A stretch of DNA of 64,000 nucleotides. It comes from Flagellimonas maritima (GTDB lineage: Bacteria > Bacteroidota > Bacteroidia > Flavobacteriales > Flavobacteriaceae). Position 1 is the stretch's first letter. The number at the start of each line of letters is the position of its first letter. This document shows positions 1-8,092 of this stretch, piece after piece. Both the position numbers and the translations under genes were made by a program. The notes under the pieces are model-generated. The model saw only the letters and a program-made list of their open reading frames with translations, made no database searches and had not been told where the DNA came from. Location: contig NZ_CP030104.1 of the NCBI RefSeq assembly GCF_003269425.1, forward strand, positions 1,483,501 through 1,547,500, in the 5' to 3' direction.

Positions 1-150
1 TCTAAAGCGGAGAAAGAAAAGATTTCTGGCGGACTTTATCTTTTGTACGAAAGTGCCATTACAGAGAGTCATCTTTTTAAAAACGATTGGCCAATTTTTC
101 TTTCCAAAAATATTGCGCCTTCAATTTTTGAACGAATGGAGTTGGTTTGA
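1..150 (+). CDS. 3' end of a regulator, probably TetR/AcrR family (partial)
   Basis: An open frame runs from base 1 to a TGA at 148-150 and gives the last 49 residues of a protein whose start lies outside the window. It contains GGLYLLYESAITES followed by NDWPIFLSKN, the helical pattern common in the C-terminal ligand-binding half of short TetR/AcrR regulators. No DNA-binding domain is visible here, so the family call is an inference from the tail only. A strong hairpin terminator follows immediately. Confidence 0.4.
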   Translation, partial: SKAEKEKISGGLYLLYESAITESHLFKNDWPIFLSKNIAPSIFERMELV

Positions 151-157
151 GACAAAA

Positions 158-190
158 GCACCCTTTCGTTTTTCGAAAGGGTGCCTATAT
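158..190. terminator. Bidirectional terminator hairpin
   Basis: GCACCCTTTCG at 158-168 pairs with CGAAAGGGTGC at 174-184 around a TTTTT loop. A T-rich stretch follows on the + strand. It sits between the stop of the + strand regulator and the stop of the - strand cupredoxin gene, so it can end both transcripts. Confidence 0.75.
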
Positions 191-205
191 CTTTTTTATC
201 TAAGA

Positions 206-595
206 TTATTTAACAATTAACGTATTATCCGTTGCTGTGGGATTTAAGGGGCAAAAATATACATATTCCCCTTTTTCCAATTTTGTGGGTTTTGATGTCT
301 GCGAAGTTCCTGTTTTAACTGCTTGGGTTACATAAGCGGTTTGAATATGATTTTCAGGTTTACTGATATCCCCTCCCTTTTTTACCAATACAAACCCTAC
401 ATCGTGTCCCACCCCATTGTTCGCTATATCAAAAATATAGGTCCCTTGTGGTACGGTAAGTTGCTTTTGTGTGAATTCTCCCGGGGTCTGTTCCAAAGAA
501 ATTGTTTTGATATCACCCTTCATCATTTTATGCTGTGCATTTACAGAAAATACAGTTCCTACGACCAACATTAAAATTGTTATTGCTTTTTTCAT
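206..595 (-). CDS. Exported cupredoxin-like protein
   Basis: The 129-residue protein has an N-terminal signal peptide ending near VNA-Q21, so it is exported to the periplasm or beyond. The rest is a single cupredoxin-type beta sandwich: LTVPQGTYIFDIANNGVGHDVGF carries the usual first histidine position and YVYFCPLNPT the usual cysteine. The second histidine and the methionine normally found after that cysteine in type 1 copper proteins are not evident (the tail is TATDNTLIVK), so copper binding is uncertain. It is the last gene of a - strand group with the AhpD-like protein (39 bp upstream). A role in redox or metal stress is inferred from that neighbour only. Confidence 0.7.
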   Translation of the reverse strand: MKKAITILMLVVGTVFSVNAQHKMMKGDIKTISLEQTPGEFTQKQLTVPQGTYIFDIANNGVGHDVGFVLVKKGGDISKPENHIQTAYVTQAVKTGTSQTSKPTKLEKGEYVYFCPLNPTATDNTLIVK

Positions 596-633
596 TCTTT
601 TTATTTTTAACTGTTATTGTTTATTGGTTATAA

Positions 634-1182
634 TTATGCTTCTACAGCCTCTAAAGATTTTGCTATAGGAAAGTCTACAGGCACTTGGGTTGTTCTGTGA
701 AGATAGTTTGAGATGGTTTTGTCCCCTACCAGAACAATGGTATCTATCAAGTTCTCTTTGGTCCAACCTGCTTCAAAAAAATTATCCAATATGTTTTGGT
801 CGGTTGCTCCCCTTTTTTCGGTAATATTTCTTGATAAGCGTGCCAATGCATCCAATTTATCATCAAAAGATGCTCTTCCCGCTCTCAATTCCAAGATTTG
901 GTCATCGGTAAAACCGTTCATTTTACCTATGGCAGTATGCGCAGACAGACAGTAAATACAGTTGTTGACTTCACTTACGGCAAGGTTTACCACCTCCTTC
1001 TCCTTTGCTTTCAAAGATGTCTTTGCATTGGAAAGGCTTAAATAATTGCCCAGTGCATTTTCTGAATGTGCATAAGTTGCAAAAAGATTGGGTACAAAGC
1101 CTACAGCTTTTTCCAGATTATCAAAAAAAGCTTGATTGTTACTACTGACTTCTTCTCTTTTGGGTACGTTGAATGTGCTCAT
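634..1182 (-). CDS. AhpD-like / carboxymuconolactone decarboxylase family protein
   Basis: The 182-residue protein belongs to the AhpD/CMD superfamily. The signature is NLAVSEVNNCIYCLSAHTAIG, with the E...CxxC...H arrangement that forms the peroxidase-type active site (redox-active cysteine pair CIYC, proton-relay Glu and His). Members reduce organic hydroperoxides or act as thiol oxidoreductases; the substrate cannot be read from the sequence. It lies between a tiny Cys/His-rich ORF upstream and a cupredoxin-like gene downstream, all on the - strand and downstream of an AraC regulator. That makes an AraC-controlled stress or detoxification operon plausible. Confidence 0.85.
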   Translation of the reverse strand: MSTFNVPKREEVSSNNQAFFDNLEKAVGFVPNLFATYAHSENALGNYLSLSNAKTSLKAKEKEVVNLAVSEVNNCIYCLSAHTAIGKMNGFTDDQILELRAGRASFDDKLDALARLSRNITEKRGATDQNILDNFFEAGWTKENLIDTIVLVGDKTISNYLHRTTQVPVDFPIAKSLEAVEA

Positions 1183-1218
1183 AATTTTAAATAGTATTAT
1201 TATGGATTATTATATGTA

Positions 1219-1377
1219 TTAAGAATTATTTATGAATGGTTTTTCAGCATCACAATAGAAATCATGATGATGTTTCTGCTCACAATGATCTGCAGGTATT
1301 GCAGGTTGTGCCAACTGTTTTTTGGTACTTGCAAAAATCTCAATAAGATTGAATACGGATTTTTCTAATGCTTTCAT
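1219..1377 (-). CDS. Small Cys/His-rich protein (52 aa), unrecognised
   Basis: A 52-codon frame starts at ATG 1375-1377 behind an A-rich stretch typical of flavobacterial translation starts and stops at TAA 1219-1221. It is 36 bp ahead of the AhpD-like gene. The C-terminal half has two cysteines and a histidine cluster (DHCEQKHHHDFYCD), which suggests metal binding; the N-terminal half reads as an amphipathic helix (LEKSVFNLIEIFASTKKQL). I do not recognise a family. The call rests on position, open frame, start context and the non-random Cys/His spacing. Confidence 0.5.
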   Translation of the reverse strand: MKALEKSVFNLIEIFASTKKQLAQPAIPADHCEQKHHHDFYCDAEKPFINNS

Positions 1378-1467
1378 TTTTCTTTCTTTTTAATTACATG
1401 GCAAAGATGTAGTTAAAAGGAAGAGGAGGGTTAGCAGCAATTTCCCGACGACTTGTCTATATTTCCC

Positions 1468-2316
1468 TTAGGCCTTAATCGATAGGTTTTCTCGATATTC
1501 CGAAGGGGTCATTTGTGTCATTTTCTTGAAAAAACGACTAAAATGGGCAGGGTCATTGAATCCTAGGTCAAAAGCGATTTCCTGATTTTGTTTATCAGTA
1601 AAGTGAATCAATCGTTTGGCCTCCAAAGTCAAGCGCTCCAAAATTATTTGCTGTGGTGACTTCTGGTTGTAAATTGAAAAGAGGTTGGACAGTGTTTTGG
1701 GAGATTTGAAAAGCATTTCGGCGTAATCACTAACCTTGCGTTTGGTTTTATAGTGAATGTCTACCAAAAAATTAAATTTCCGGATGGTATCTATTTGATC
1801 ATTACCCAAAGTTTTTACAATAAGCTGTTCTTTTGCCAAACGGGTACTCATGATTATCAAACGTTTTAAAAGCATCTGTAGCATGTCACCTTGAATATTG
1901 TCTGGCGTGGTAAACTCATCGACCAAAACGTCGTACCACATATTAAATTTTTTCAACTGATTTTCTGCAATAGAAATTATTGGCAGATCCTGAGTTCCAA
2001 AAAAAAGGATTCCGTTGCATGAAACCTCTTTATCATGATCGGCAATACAATAAAATTCCCTATTAAAGAGAATGGAAGACAACGGTAATTTGGTTTTGGC
2101 AAAAGATATGTTTTGAAGATAGGTAACGGTTACTATTTGGTTCGGCAACAATTCAAATTCCATATTGTCCACAACTATTTTAAGTGGTTCGGAATTCCTG
2201 TTCCATAAAAATTTAATGGTATTTAAGGTTGAAGTAAAACGTTCGCTATCGTTTTTAATATCATCTGTCACTCCTAGAATCGCACCCGTTTTTGGGTTCT
2301 TGTATTCGTACTTCAT
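1468..2316 (-). CDS. AraC-family transcriptional regulator
   Basis: The 282-residue protein ends in two helix-turn-helix units of the AraC/XylS type. The second contains IAFDLGFNDPAHFSRFFKKMTQMTPSEYR, the standard recognition segment (about residues 242-272). The N-terminal ~170 residues form a poorly conserved, probably beta-rich sensory domain. It is on the same strand as, and 90 bp upstream of, the small Cys/His protein, the AhpD-like gene and the cupredoxin gene. It is divergent from the PAS gene at 2491. A weak -7-like element, CATCTTTG, lies in the 90-bp gap without a good -33, as expected for an activator-dependent promoter; this link is inferred. Confidence 0.85.
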   Translation of the reverse strand: MKYEYKNPKTGAILGVTDDIKNDSERFTSTLNTIKFLWNRNSEPLKIVVDNMEFELLPNQIVTVTYLQNISFAKTKLPLSSILFNREFYCIADHDKEVSCNGILFFGTQDLPIISIAENQLKKFNMWYDVLVDEFTTPDNIQGDMLQMLLKRLIIMSTRLAKEQLIVKTLGNDQIDTIRKFNFLVDIHYKTKRKVSDYAEMLFKSPKTLSNLFSIYNQKSPQQIILERLTLEAKRLIHFTDKQNQEIAFDLGFNDPAHFSRFFKKMTQMTPSEYRENLSIKA

Positions 2317-2490
2317 AAATCGTAATCCTTTGATTTCTTGTGCTAAAGTTCAGCTTTCTCCATTATTAGTCCAAACTTTTTGTTTATTCTTACAGCTGTT
2401 TTAAAACACCTTTTGTACTATTTATTAAACAATAATGTTAATGTTATCCCTAGATTTTATTGCCCTTTAAAGTTTTTATAGTATTGGGGT

Positions 2491-3012
2491 ATGGAAAAGA
2501 CAAAATTCTATGATGAAGCGGTAAACAACTTTTATCGCGATAAAGAAATAAACAGTTATCCAATAACCTCATTGGATATATATGCACAACATTTTAGCAA
2601 TGTGTGCTCCAACTTACAAGATGCCAAAAAATTGAGCGATTTGGCCAAGAAAGAAAAATGGCAGAACAATATTACTTTCCGCAACGAGATATTGGACAAG
2701 GAACGTGTGGTAGTGGTCACGGACACCAATTTGAACATTGTATATGCCACACAGAACATATTTAAAATGAATGGCTACACGCCAAGTGAAATATTAGGAA
2801 AAAAGCCTAAAATCTTTCAAGGCGAAGCAACCTGCAAAGAGACTTCAAAAGAAATTTCAAAAGCAATTAAGGGCAGAAAACCATTTGAAGTAACATTGAC
2901 CAATTACAGAAAGGATGGTACGCTCTACAAATGTTGGATAAAAGGTTCTCCAGTATTTGATATTTCTGGAAAAATGGTAAATTTCATCGCTTACGAAAAA
3001 GAGGTTGCCTAG
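2491..3012 (+). CDS. Single-domain PAS protein, LOV-like but without the flavin-binding cysteine
   Basis: The 173-residue protein has a ~65-residue helical N-terminus and one PAS domain (about residues 68-173). VVVTDTNLNIVYATQNIFKMNGY is the PAS beta-strand/helix start, and GKKPKIFQGEATCKETSKEI aligns with the LOV core motif GxNCRFLQG. The photoactive cysteine position of that motif is replaced (KKPK instead of RNCR), so blue-light adduct chemistry is not expected. There is no kinase, cyclase or HTH output domain. It is divergent from the AraC gene and convergent with pyk. The ligand and partner are unknown. Confidence 0.75.
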   Translation: MEKTKFYDEAVNNFYRDKEINSYPITSLDIYAQHFSNVCSNLQDAKKLSDLAKKEKWQNNITFRNEILDKERVVVVTDTNLNIVYATQNIFKMNGYTPSEILGKKPKIFQGEATCKETSKEISKAIKGRKPFEVTLTNYRKDGTLYKCWIKGSPVFDISGKMVNFIAYEKEVA

Positions 3013-3028
3013 TACTTACTGAATCTAT

Positions 3029-4471
3029 TTAAAAATTGCATGTTTCTATTTCGGTAACACGCAAAGTATTTACCATACCCTTTTCTTTTATAGGCATTGC
3101 AGCAAGACTGACCAGCATATCCCCAACTTCCAAAAATCCTTTTTTACATGCTATTTGGTTCACATCCTCAATAGTTTCATCGGTAGAGACATACTTGTCG
3201 TAATAAAAGGCCTTCACTCCCCATAAAAGATTTAATTGTGTTAAAATTCTTTTGTTTGAAGTAAATACGAGAATGTGCGCGCTAGGTCTCCATGCAGATA
3301 TTTGAAACGCAGTATACCCACTATTTGTCAATGTTGAGATAGCTTTTGCTTGTATTTCGTTGGCCATGGTAGCGGCATGGTAACAAACGGACTTGGTAAT
3401 GTAACGTTTAGTGCGAATATGTGGTGGTGTTTGCGGTACATTGATCAAACTGGAACCTTCCACACTGACCAAAATACTCGACATTTTTTCGATTACCTGC
3501 ACAGGGTAATTTCCAACAGAGGTTTCGCCAGAAAGCATTACCGCATCAGCACCGTCCATAACCGAGTTTGCAACATCGTTCACTTCTGCTCTGGTAGGAG
3601 TAAGACTCGTAATCATAGTCTCCATCATTTGGGTAGCAATGATTACGGGAATCCTAGCTTTCTTGGCACGAAGCACCAGCTTTTTCTGAATAAGCGGCAC
3701 CTCATGTGCAGGAACTTCCACTCCCAAATCTCCCCTGGCGACCATAAGGCCATCACAATAGGCTACAATTTTATCTATATTATCTACGGCTTCTGGCTTT
3801 TCAATTTTTGCAATAATGGGAATCTTATGCTCAGAATGTTTATTAATAAGGTTCTGTAAATCTAGAAGGTCTTGACTATGGCGTACAAAGGAAAGTGCCA
3901 TCCAATCCACATCTAAACTGATAGCGAATATGGCATCCTTTATATCTTTTTCTGTTAGGGCGGGTAATGAAATTGCAGTGTTGGGAAGGTTTACCCCTTT
4001 TTTTGATTTTAATGGTCCTCCTTGAACAACAACTGCTTTGACTTCATCCTTGCCATTGGTGGACTTCACTTCAAATATCAACTTTCCGTCATCCAGTAAT
4101 ATACGCTCCCCAGCTTTAACATCTTGCGGGAAGCTCTGGTAATTCATATAAACCCTTTTGGCACTGCCTTCAAAAGGTTCTCCAGTAACAAAAGTAATTT
4201 CATCGCCCGGGGCCACAACTGCTTCTCCGCCCATAACGCCCACCCTGAGTTTTGGCCCTTGTAAATCTGCAAGAATAGATGTGTTTATTCCCAACTCTTC
4301 GTTTAGGTCTCGTATCATTTGAATACGCTCGGAAACATCGTCATATGAGGCATGGGAAAAATTTATCCTGAAAACATCAACACCGGCTTTCATCATTTTT
4401 TTGAGAACCTCTTTCTTACTGGTCGCTGGGCCAAGGGTTGCTACAATTTTAGTTTTCTTTCTAGTTGGCAT
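3029..4471 (-). CDS. pyk: Pyruvate kinase
   Basis: The 480-residue enzyme converts phosphoenolpyruvate plus ADP to pyruvate plus ATP, the last step of glycolysis. Visible motifs are the N-terminal KIVATLGPATSK and INFSHASYDD, the active-site IAKIEKPEAVDNID with the catalytic lysine, the metal/PEP-binding MVARGDLGVEVP, and IPVIIATQMMETM. The length is normal for a bacterial type. It starts 2 bases after the stop of the IPExxxVDY gene, so the two are co-transcribed, an arrangement seen widely in Flavobacteriaceae. Confidence 0.97.
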   Translation of the reverse strand: MPTRKKTKIVATLGPATSKKEVLKKMMKAGVDVFRINFSHASYDDVSERIQMIRDLNEELGINTSILADLQGPKLRVGVMGGEAVVAPGDEITFVTGEPFEGSAKRVYMNYQSFPQDVKAGERILLDDGKLIFEVKSTNGKDEVKAVVVQGGPLKSKKGVNLPNTAISLPALTEKDIKDAIFAISLDVDWMALSFVRHSQDLLDLQNLINKHSEHKIPIIAKIEKPEAVDNIDKIVAYCDGLMVARGDLGVEVPAHEVPLIQKKLVLRAKKARIPVIIATQMMETMITSLTPTRAEVNDVANSVMDGADAVMLSGETSVGNYPVQVIEKMSSILVSVEGSSLINVPQTPPHIRTKRYITKSVCYHAATMANEIQAKAISTLTNSGYTAFQISAWRPSAHILVFTSNKRILTQLNLLWGVKAFYYDKYVSTDETIEDVNQIACKKGFLEVGDMLVSLAAMPIKEKGMVNTLRVTEIETCNF

Positions 4472-4473
4472 GG

Positions 4474-4935
4474 TTAAAAGATTAAGTTTCTTTTTGATTT
4501 TAAGTCTTGTGCCGCCATAGGATAGGCTGTTACTACTTTGGGAATTTTATTGATTGATTTGACATCTTCTACCAAAGATTTCTTTTCTCCATCAATTTTC
4601 AAAAAATAATCAACCTCTTTCTTTTCTTTAATCAAATAATTTTTCCTAAAAGAAGTGTCGTTACCAAAAAGACCTATGGATGAGACCGCCACTTCAACAG
4701 CACAATTGTTGGATATTAAGGTCCAATACCTATCATTGATTTTGTCTTCCCAATCAAAAACAGAAAACGAAAGATCTTGGGCGAATTGTAAATCCTTTTC
4801 AACCCTCTTTAGATGTAAACAGCAATTAAAGTTTATGGCGTATGCCAAAGCGAAATCTTCCAGTCCACTATGTATGGCGATGAGCTGAAAATTGTCATCG
4901 TAAAAATCCGCTGATATTCTATGCGTTGTTGACAT
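4474..4935 (-). CDS. IPExxxVDY family protein
   Basis: The 153-residue soluble protein has the family's characteristic C-terminal segment. Here it reads YLIKEKKEVDYFLKI, a variant of the IPExxxVDY consensus in which Ile is kept but the Pro is replaced by Lys. It begins with the typical small alpha/beta start of the family (DDNFQLIAIHSGLEDFALAYAIN). The function is unknown. The family is found almost only in Bacteroidota and sits between rnc and pyk as it does here. Confidence 0.8.
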   Translation of the reverse strand: MSTTHRISADFYDDNFQLIAIHSGLEDFALAYAINFNCCLHLKRVEKDLQFAQDLSFSVFDWEDKINDRYWTLISNNCAVEVAVSSIGLFGNDTSFRKNYLIKEKKEVDYFLKIDGEKKSLVEDVKSINKIPKVVTAYPMAAQDLKSKRNLIF

Positions 4936-5037
4936 GGCGTTGACACGAAACGTAAATATAGTCTTAATAGGTGTGCCAGCCTAGTTGAAAACAGTACAAA
5001 GCGTTACGAAAACGTTAGAGTTTACATTTATTTAAAG

Positions 5038-5775
5038 TTATTGATTTTCAATTTTGCTCTGAAGTGCAAAATATGCCCTTTTGGAAGCTTTCTCTTCTGC
5101 TTTCTTTTTAGAGGTAGCCCTGGCCTTGGCCATTGTTCGCCCTCCAATACTGAGCTTGACGGCAAAATGTTTTAATTCATCCTTGCCCGTATCCTCGTAA
5201 ACATCATAGTTAAATGTTTTTTTCTGCTTCTGGCACCATTCTATTACCAAACTCTTATAGCTTATGACTTTACCCTCAAGCTGCTCAATATCCACATAGG
5301 GGTCTATTACCTTTTCGTTAATAAATTTTTCGCAATAACGGTAACCTCTATCCAAATATATCGCCCCCACTAGAGCTTCAAATACGTTTCCATGTATATT
5401 TTCCCCAAAATGCGATTTGGGAATTCTACTCTCCACATAGTGTAGAAGTTTCAAGTCTTTCCCCAACTCGTTCAAGTGTTTTCTGCTTACAATTTTTGAG
5501 CGCATTTTTGTAAGGTAGCCCTCATCTCCCTCGGGAACTTCCTTGTACAGATGTTTAGATATAATAGTTCCCAACATGGAGTCCCCCAAAAACTCTAAAC
5601 GCTCGTAGTTCATAGGATTCCCATCTGAGTCTCTTTTATTGACGGAACGGTGTAAAAAAGCTTTTTTATAAATTTTCAGATTTTTTGGCTTAAAACCCAA
5701 TATTTTTTTCATCCCCAAAAAAAAATCCCCAGCCTTATAAGGAGGGGAATTGAATATTTTTGAGGTTAATTTCAT
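5038..5775 (-). CDS. rnc: Ribonuclease III
   Basis: The 245-residue double-strand-specific endoribonuclease processes rRNA precursors and structured or antisense RNA duplexes. The signature YERLEFLGDSMLGT supplies the first acidic cluster and HGNVFEALVGAIYLDRG supplies the second Asp/Glu pair; a C-terminal dsRBD follows (YKSLVIEWCQKQKKTFNYDVYED... to AKKKAEEKASKRAYFAL). I place the start at ATG 5773-5775 (MKLTSKIFNSP), 10 bases after the fabF stop; a further in-frame start at 5835 would overlap fabF by 50 bases and adds residues foreign to the family. It is co-transcribed with fabF. Confidence 0.95.
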   Translation of the reverse strand: MKLTSKIFNSPPYKAGDFFLGMKKILGFKPKNLKIYKKAFLHRSVNKRDSDGNPMNYERLEFLGDSMLGTIISKHLYKEVPEGDEGYLTKMRSKIVSRKHLNELGKDLKLLHYVESRIPKSHFGENIHGNVFEALVGAIYLDRGYRYCEKFINEKVIDPYVDIEQLEGKVISYKSLVIEWCQKQKKTFNYDVYEDTGKDELKHFAVKLSIGGRTMAKARATSKKKAEEKASKRAYFALQSKIENQ

Positions 5776-5785
5776 TATTGAAGAA

Positions 5786-7036
5786 CTACCCAATCTTTTT
5801 GAAGAGAACACATGCGTTATGCCCGCCAAAACCAAAAGTATTGCTCATGGCAACTTTAACATCCCTTTTTTGTGCCTTGTTTAAGGTAAGATTCAAGGAA
5901 GAATCAATATTTTCATCCACAGTACTATGATTTATTGTAGGCGGAACCATATTATTTTCCATGGCCAAAATGGACGCAATAGCTTCAATTGCTCCTGCGG
6001 CCCCCAATAAATGCCCTGTCATTGATTTGGTTGAATTGATGTTGATGTTGGGTGCATGCGACCCAAATACTTTGGATATCGCTTTTAGCTCGGCAACATC
6101 ACCGAGGGGTGTAGATGTTCCATGCGTATTTATGGTGTCCACTTCTTCAATGCTGATACCCGCATCTCTTAGACAGTTTTCCATTACCCGTACTACTCCA
6201 ATTCCATCTGGGTGCGGTGCCGTCATATGGTAAGCATCACTGGACATTCCGCCGCCTATTACCTCTGCATATATTTTTGCTCCCCTTGCTTTGGCATGTT
6301 CGTATTCTTCAAGAATAAGTGCTCCAGCACCTTCTCCGAGTACAAAGCCATCCCTAGTTGCGTCAAAAGGTCTTGATGCAGATTCAGGACTATCATTACG
6401 GGTTGAAAGTGCATGCATAGCATTAAAACCGCCCATTCCCGCAATGGTCACAGCTGCCTCGCTACCTCCCGAAACAATTACGTCACAATGGCCCAATCTA
6501 ATATAATTAAGGGCGTCTATCATTGCATTGGCTGATGATGCACATGCAGATACCGTGGTATAGTTCGGTCCCATAAATCCATGCTTGATGGAAATATTTC
6601 CAGGAGCGATATCAGCAATCATTTTTGGGATGAAAAATGGATTGAAACGTGGTGTACCATCCCCATTGGCATAGCCTATCACTTCATTCTGAAAAGTTTC
6701 AAGTCCGCCTATTCCAGCGCCCCAGATAACCCCTACCCTAAATTTATCGATTTTGTCAAGGTCTATTCCAGAATCTGCAATAGCCTCGTCCGATGAGACC
6801 AGGGCATACTGTGCAAACCTATCCAGTTTTCTTGCTTCTTTTCTATCGAAAAAATCTTGGGGGTCATATCCTTTAAGTTCACAGGCGAATTTAGTCTTGA
6901 ACTTTTCCGTATCAAAATACGTAATCGGCGCGCAGCCGCTCTTGCCGTTCTTCAGTCCTTCCCAATAAGCCTCCAAATTGTTGCCTATGGGTGTAAGAGC
7001 ACCCATTCCGGTAACTACTACTCGCTTTAACTGCAT
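5786..7036 (-). CDS. fabF: Beta-ketoacyl-ACP synthase II
   Basis: The 416-residue condensing enzyme elongates acyl-ACP with malonyl-ACP in type II fatty acid synthesis. The catalytic triad is visible: Cys in TTVSACASSANAM, His in TINTHGTSTPLGD, and His in KSMTGHLLGAAGAIE. The thiolase-fold N-terminus (VVVTGMGALTPIGN) and C-terminus (SNTFGFGGHNACVLF) are complete. It follows acpP in the same orientation, separated by a strong hairpin that should lower its transcription relative to acpP. Confidence 0.97.
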   Translation of the reverse strand: MQLKRVVVTGMGALTPIGNNLEAYWEGLKNGKSGCAPITYFDTEKFKTKFACELKGYDPQDFFDRKEARKLDRFAQYALVSSDEAIADSGIDLDKIDKFRVGVIWGAGIGGLETFQNEVIGYANGDGTPRFNPFFIPKMIADIAPGNISIKHGFMGPNYTTVSACASSANAMIDALNYIRLGHCDVIVSGGSEAAVTIAGMGGFNAMHALSTRNDSPESASRPFDATRDGFVLGEGAGALILEEYEHAKARGAKIYAEVIGGGMSSDAYHMTAPHPDGIGVVRVMENCLRDAGISIEEVDTINTHGTSTPLGDVAELKAISKVFGSHAPNININSTKSMTGHLLGAAGAIEAIASILAMENNMVPPTINHSTVDENIDSSLNLTLNKAQKRDVKVAMSNTFGFGGHNACVLFKKIG

Positions 7037-7065
7037 TGAACTATTTTTTATGCTTTAGGACCTAA

Positions 7066-7108
7066 ATTAAAAAAAAATTATCCATGCGATCACCATCGCA
7101 TGGATAAT
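7066..7108 (-). terminator. Intra-operon terminator between acpP and fabF
   Basis: A perfect 14-bp stem (ATTATCCATGCGAT at 7077-7090 with its complement at 7095-7108, loop CACC) is followed on the - strand by a run of nine T. It has full intrinsic-terminator form, yet the downstream fabF-rnc-pyk genes have no obvious promoter of their own in the short gap. This suggests partial read-through that yields excess acyl carrier protein mRNA. Confidence 0.8.
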
Positions 7109-7136
7109 TTAGAATCTTTAGTAAGATATCATAAAA

Positions 7137-7370
7137 TTACTTCGCTTCTTCTATATAGGTTATTGCTTGACCAACAGTTGCGATGTTTTCTGCCTGATCG
7201 TCCGGGATTTGAATATCAAATTCCTTCTCAAATTCCATGATAAGTTCAACAGTGTCCAAGGAATCCGCTCCTAAATCATTGGTAAAGCTAGCTTCTGGAA
7301 CAACTTCATTCTCATCTACACCTAGTTTATCAACGATGATAGCCTTTACTCTTGATGCAATGTCTGACAT
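7137..7370 (-). CDS. acpP: Acyl carrier protein
   Basis: The 77-residue acidic protein is the carrier of fatty-acyl intermediates. [15 protein letters not shown] contains the serine that receives 4'-phosphopantetheine (DSL motif). The length and helix pattern are those of AcpP. It is the first gene of the acpP-fabF-rnc group and is preceded by a recognisable promoter. Confidence 0.97.
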   Translation of the reverse strand: MSDIASRVKAIIVDKLGVDENEVVPEASFTNDLGADSLDTVELIMEFEKEFDIQIPDDQAENIATVGQAITYIEEAK

Positions 7371-7401
7371 AATTATATCGGTTTTTAAAATTTAATCGTG
7401 G

Positions 7402-7431
7402 CAAAAATATAAAACTTTGGATTAAATACAC
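7402..7431 (-). promoter_or_regulatory. Promoter of acpP
   Basis: On the - strand, TATTTTTG (7402-7409) matches the Bacteroidota -7 consensus TAnnTTTG. A GTG triplet at 7429-7431 stands 19 bases upstream where TTG is usual. The predicted transcript leader is about 25 bases. Confidence 0.6.
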
Positions 7432-7527
7432 CATTTGTCGATAAATTGTGCCTTAAAATATGCATCTTATATTCTTGTGGACTACTTTAGCCTACTATAA
7501 GACTCGCTCTATTTAGTGAAATCCGTA

Positions 7528-8091
7528 ATGAAGAAGATTGTCATCTTGGCCTCTGGAAGTGGCTCCAATGCAGAAAATATCATTTCTTTTTTTGAAAAAA
7601 ATGATACTGTAAAAGTAGCTGCCGTTTTGACCAATAAAAAAAGTGCCAAAGTTTTGGAGCGCTGTGAACGCCTCAAAGTTCCAGCCTTTTTCTTCAATAA
7701 AGCGGCATTTTCCAATCCTGAAATTTTTATTGGCCTGCTGAAAGGCCTTAACCCTAATTTGATAATATTGGCAGGGTTCTTATGGAAAATACCCGCTTTT
7801 CTGATTAAGGAATTCCCGGATCAAATCATCAATATCCATCCTGCGTTATTGCCAAAATATGGTGGAAAAGGTATGTACGGGGCTAATGTTCATGAAGCCG
7901 TAAAGCGCAATTCAGATTCTGAAACAGGTATCACCATACACTACGTAAATGAGAATTATGATGAAGGAGGTATTATTTTTCAAGCGAGCACCACTATTTG
8001 CGAATCAGATGATGCCAATGCAATAGCTGAAAAAGTACATCGTCTAGAATACGAACACTTTCCCCTGATCATTGAAAAATTGCTAAAGTAG
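7528..8091 (+). CDS. purN: Phosphoribosylglycinamide formyltransferase
   Basis: The 187-residue enzyme transfers a formyl group from 10-formyl-THF to GAR in purine synthesis. Motifs include the N-terminal KIVILASGSGSNAENI (phosphate loop), NIHPALLPKYGG with the catalytic Asn-His pair, and HYVNENYDEGGIIFQ with the catalytic Asp. I take ATG 7528 as start because the family begins MKKIVILASG; a GTG at 7516 would add four residues. It overlaps the acpP promoter region divergently, and its stop is one base before the next ATG. Confidence 0.95.
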   Translation: MKKIVILASGSGSNAENIISFFEKNDTVKVAAVLTNKKSAKVLERCERLKVPAFFFNKAAFSNPEIFIGLLKGLNPNLIILAGFLWKIPAFLIKEFPDQIINIHPALLPKYGGKGMYGANVHEAVKRNSDSETGITIHYVNENYDEGGIIFQASTTICESDDANAIAEKVHRLEYEHFPLIIEKLLK

Positions 8092-8092
8092 A

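Noticed and set aside
2491..3012. Blue-light LOV photoreceptor
   Set aside because: The adduct-forming cysteine in the GxNCRFLQ motif is absent (GKKPKIFQ), so only the fold is claimed.
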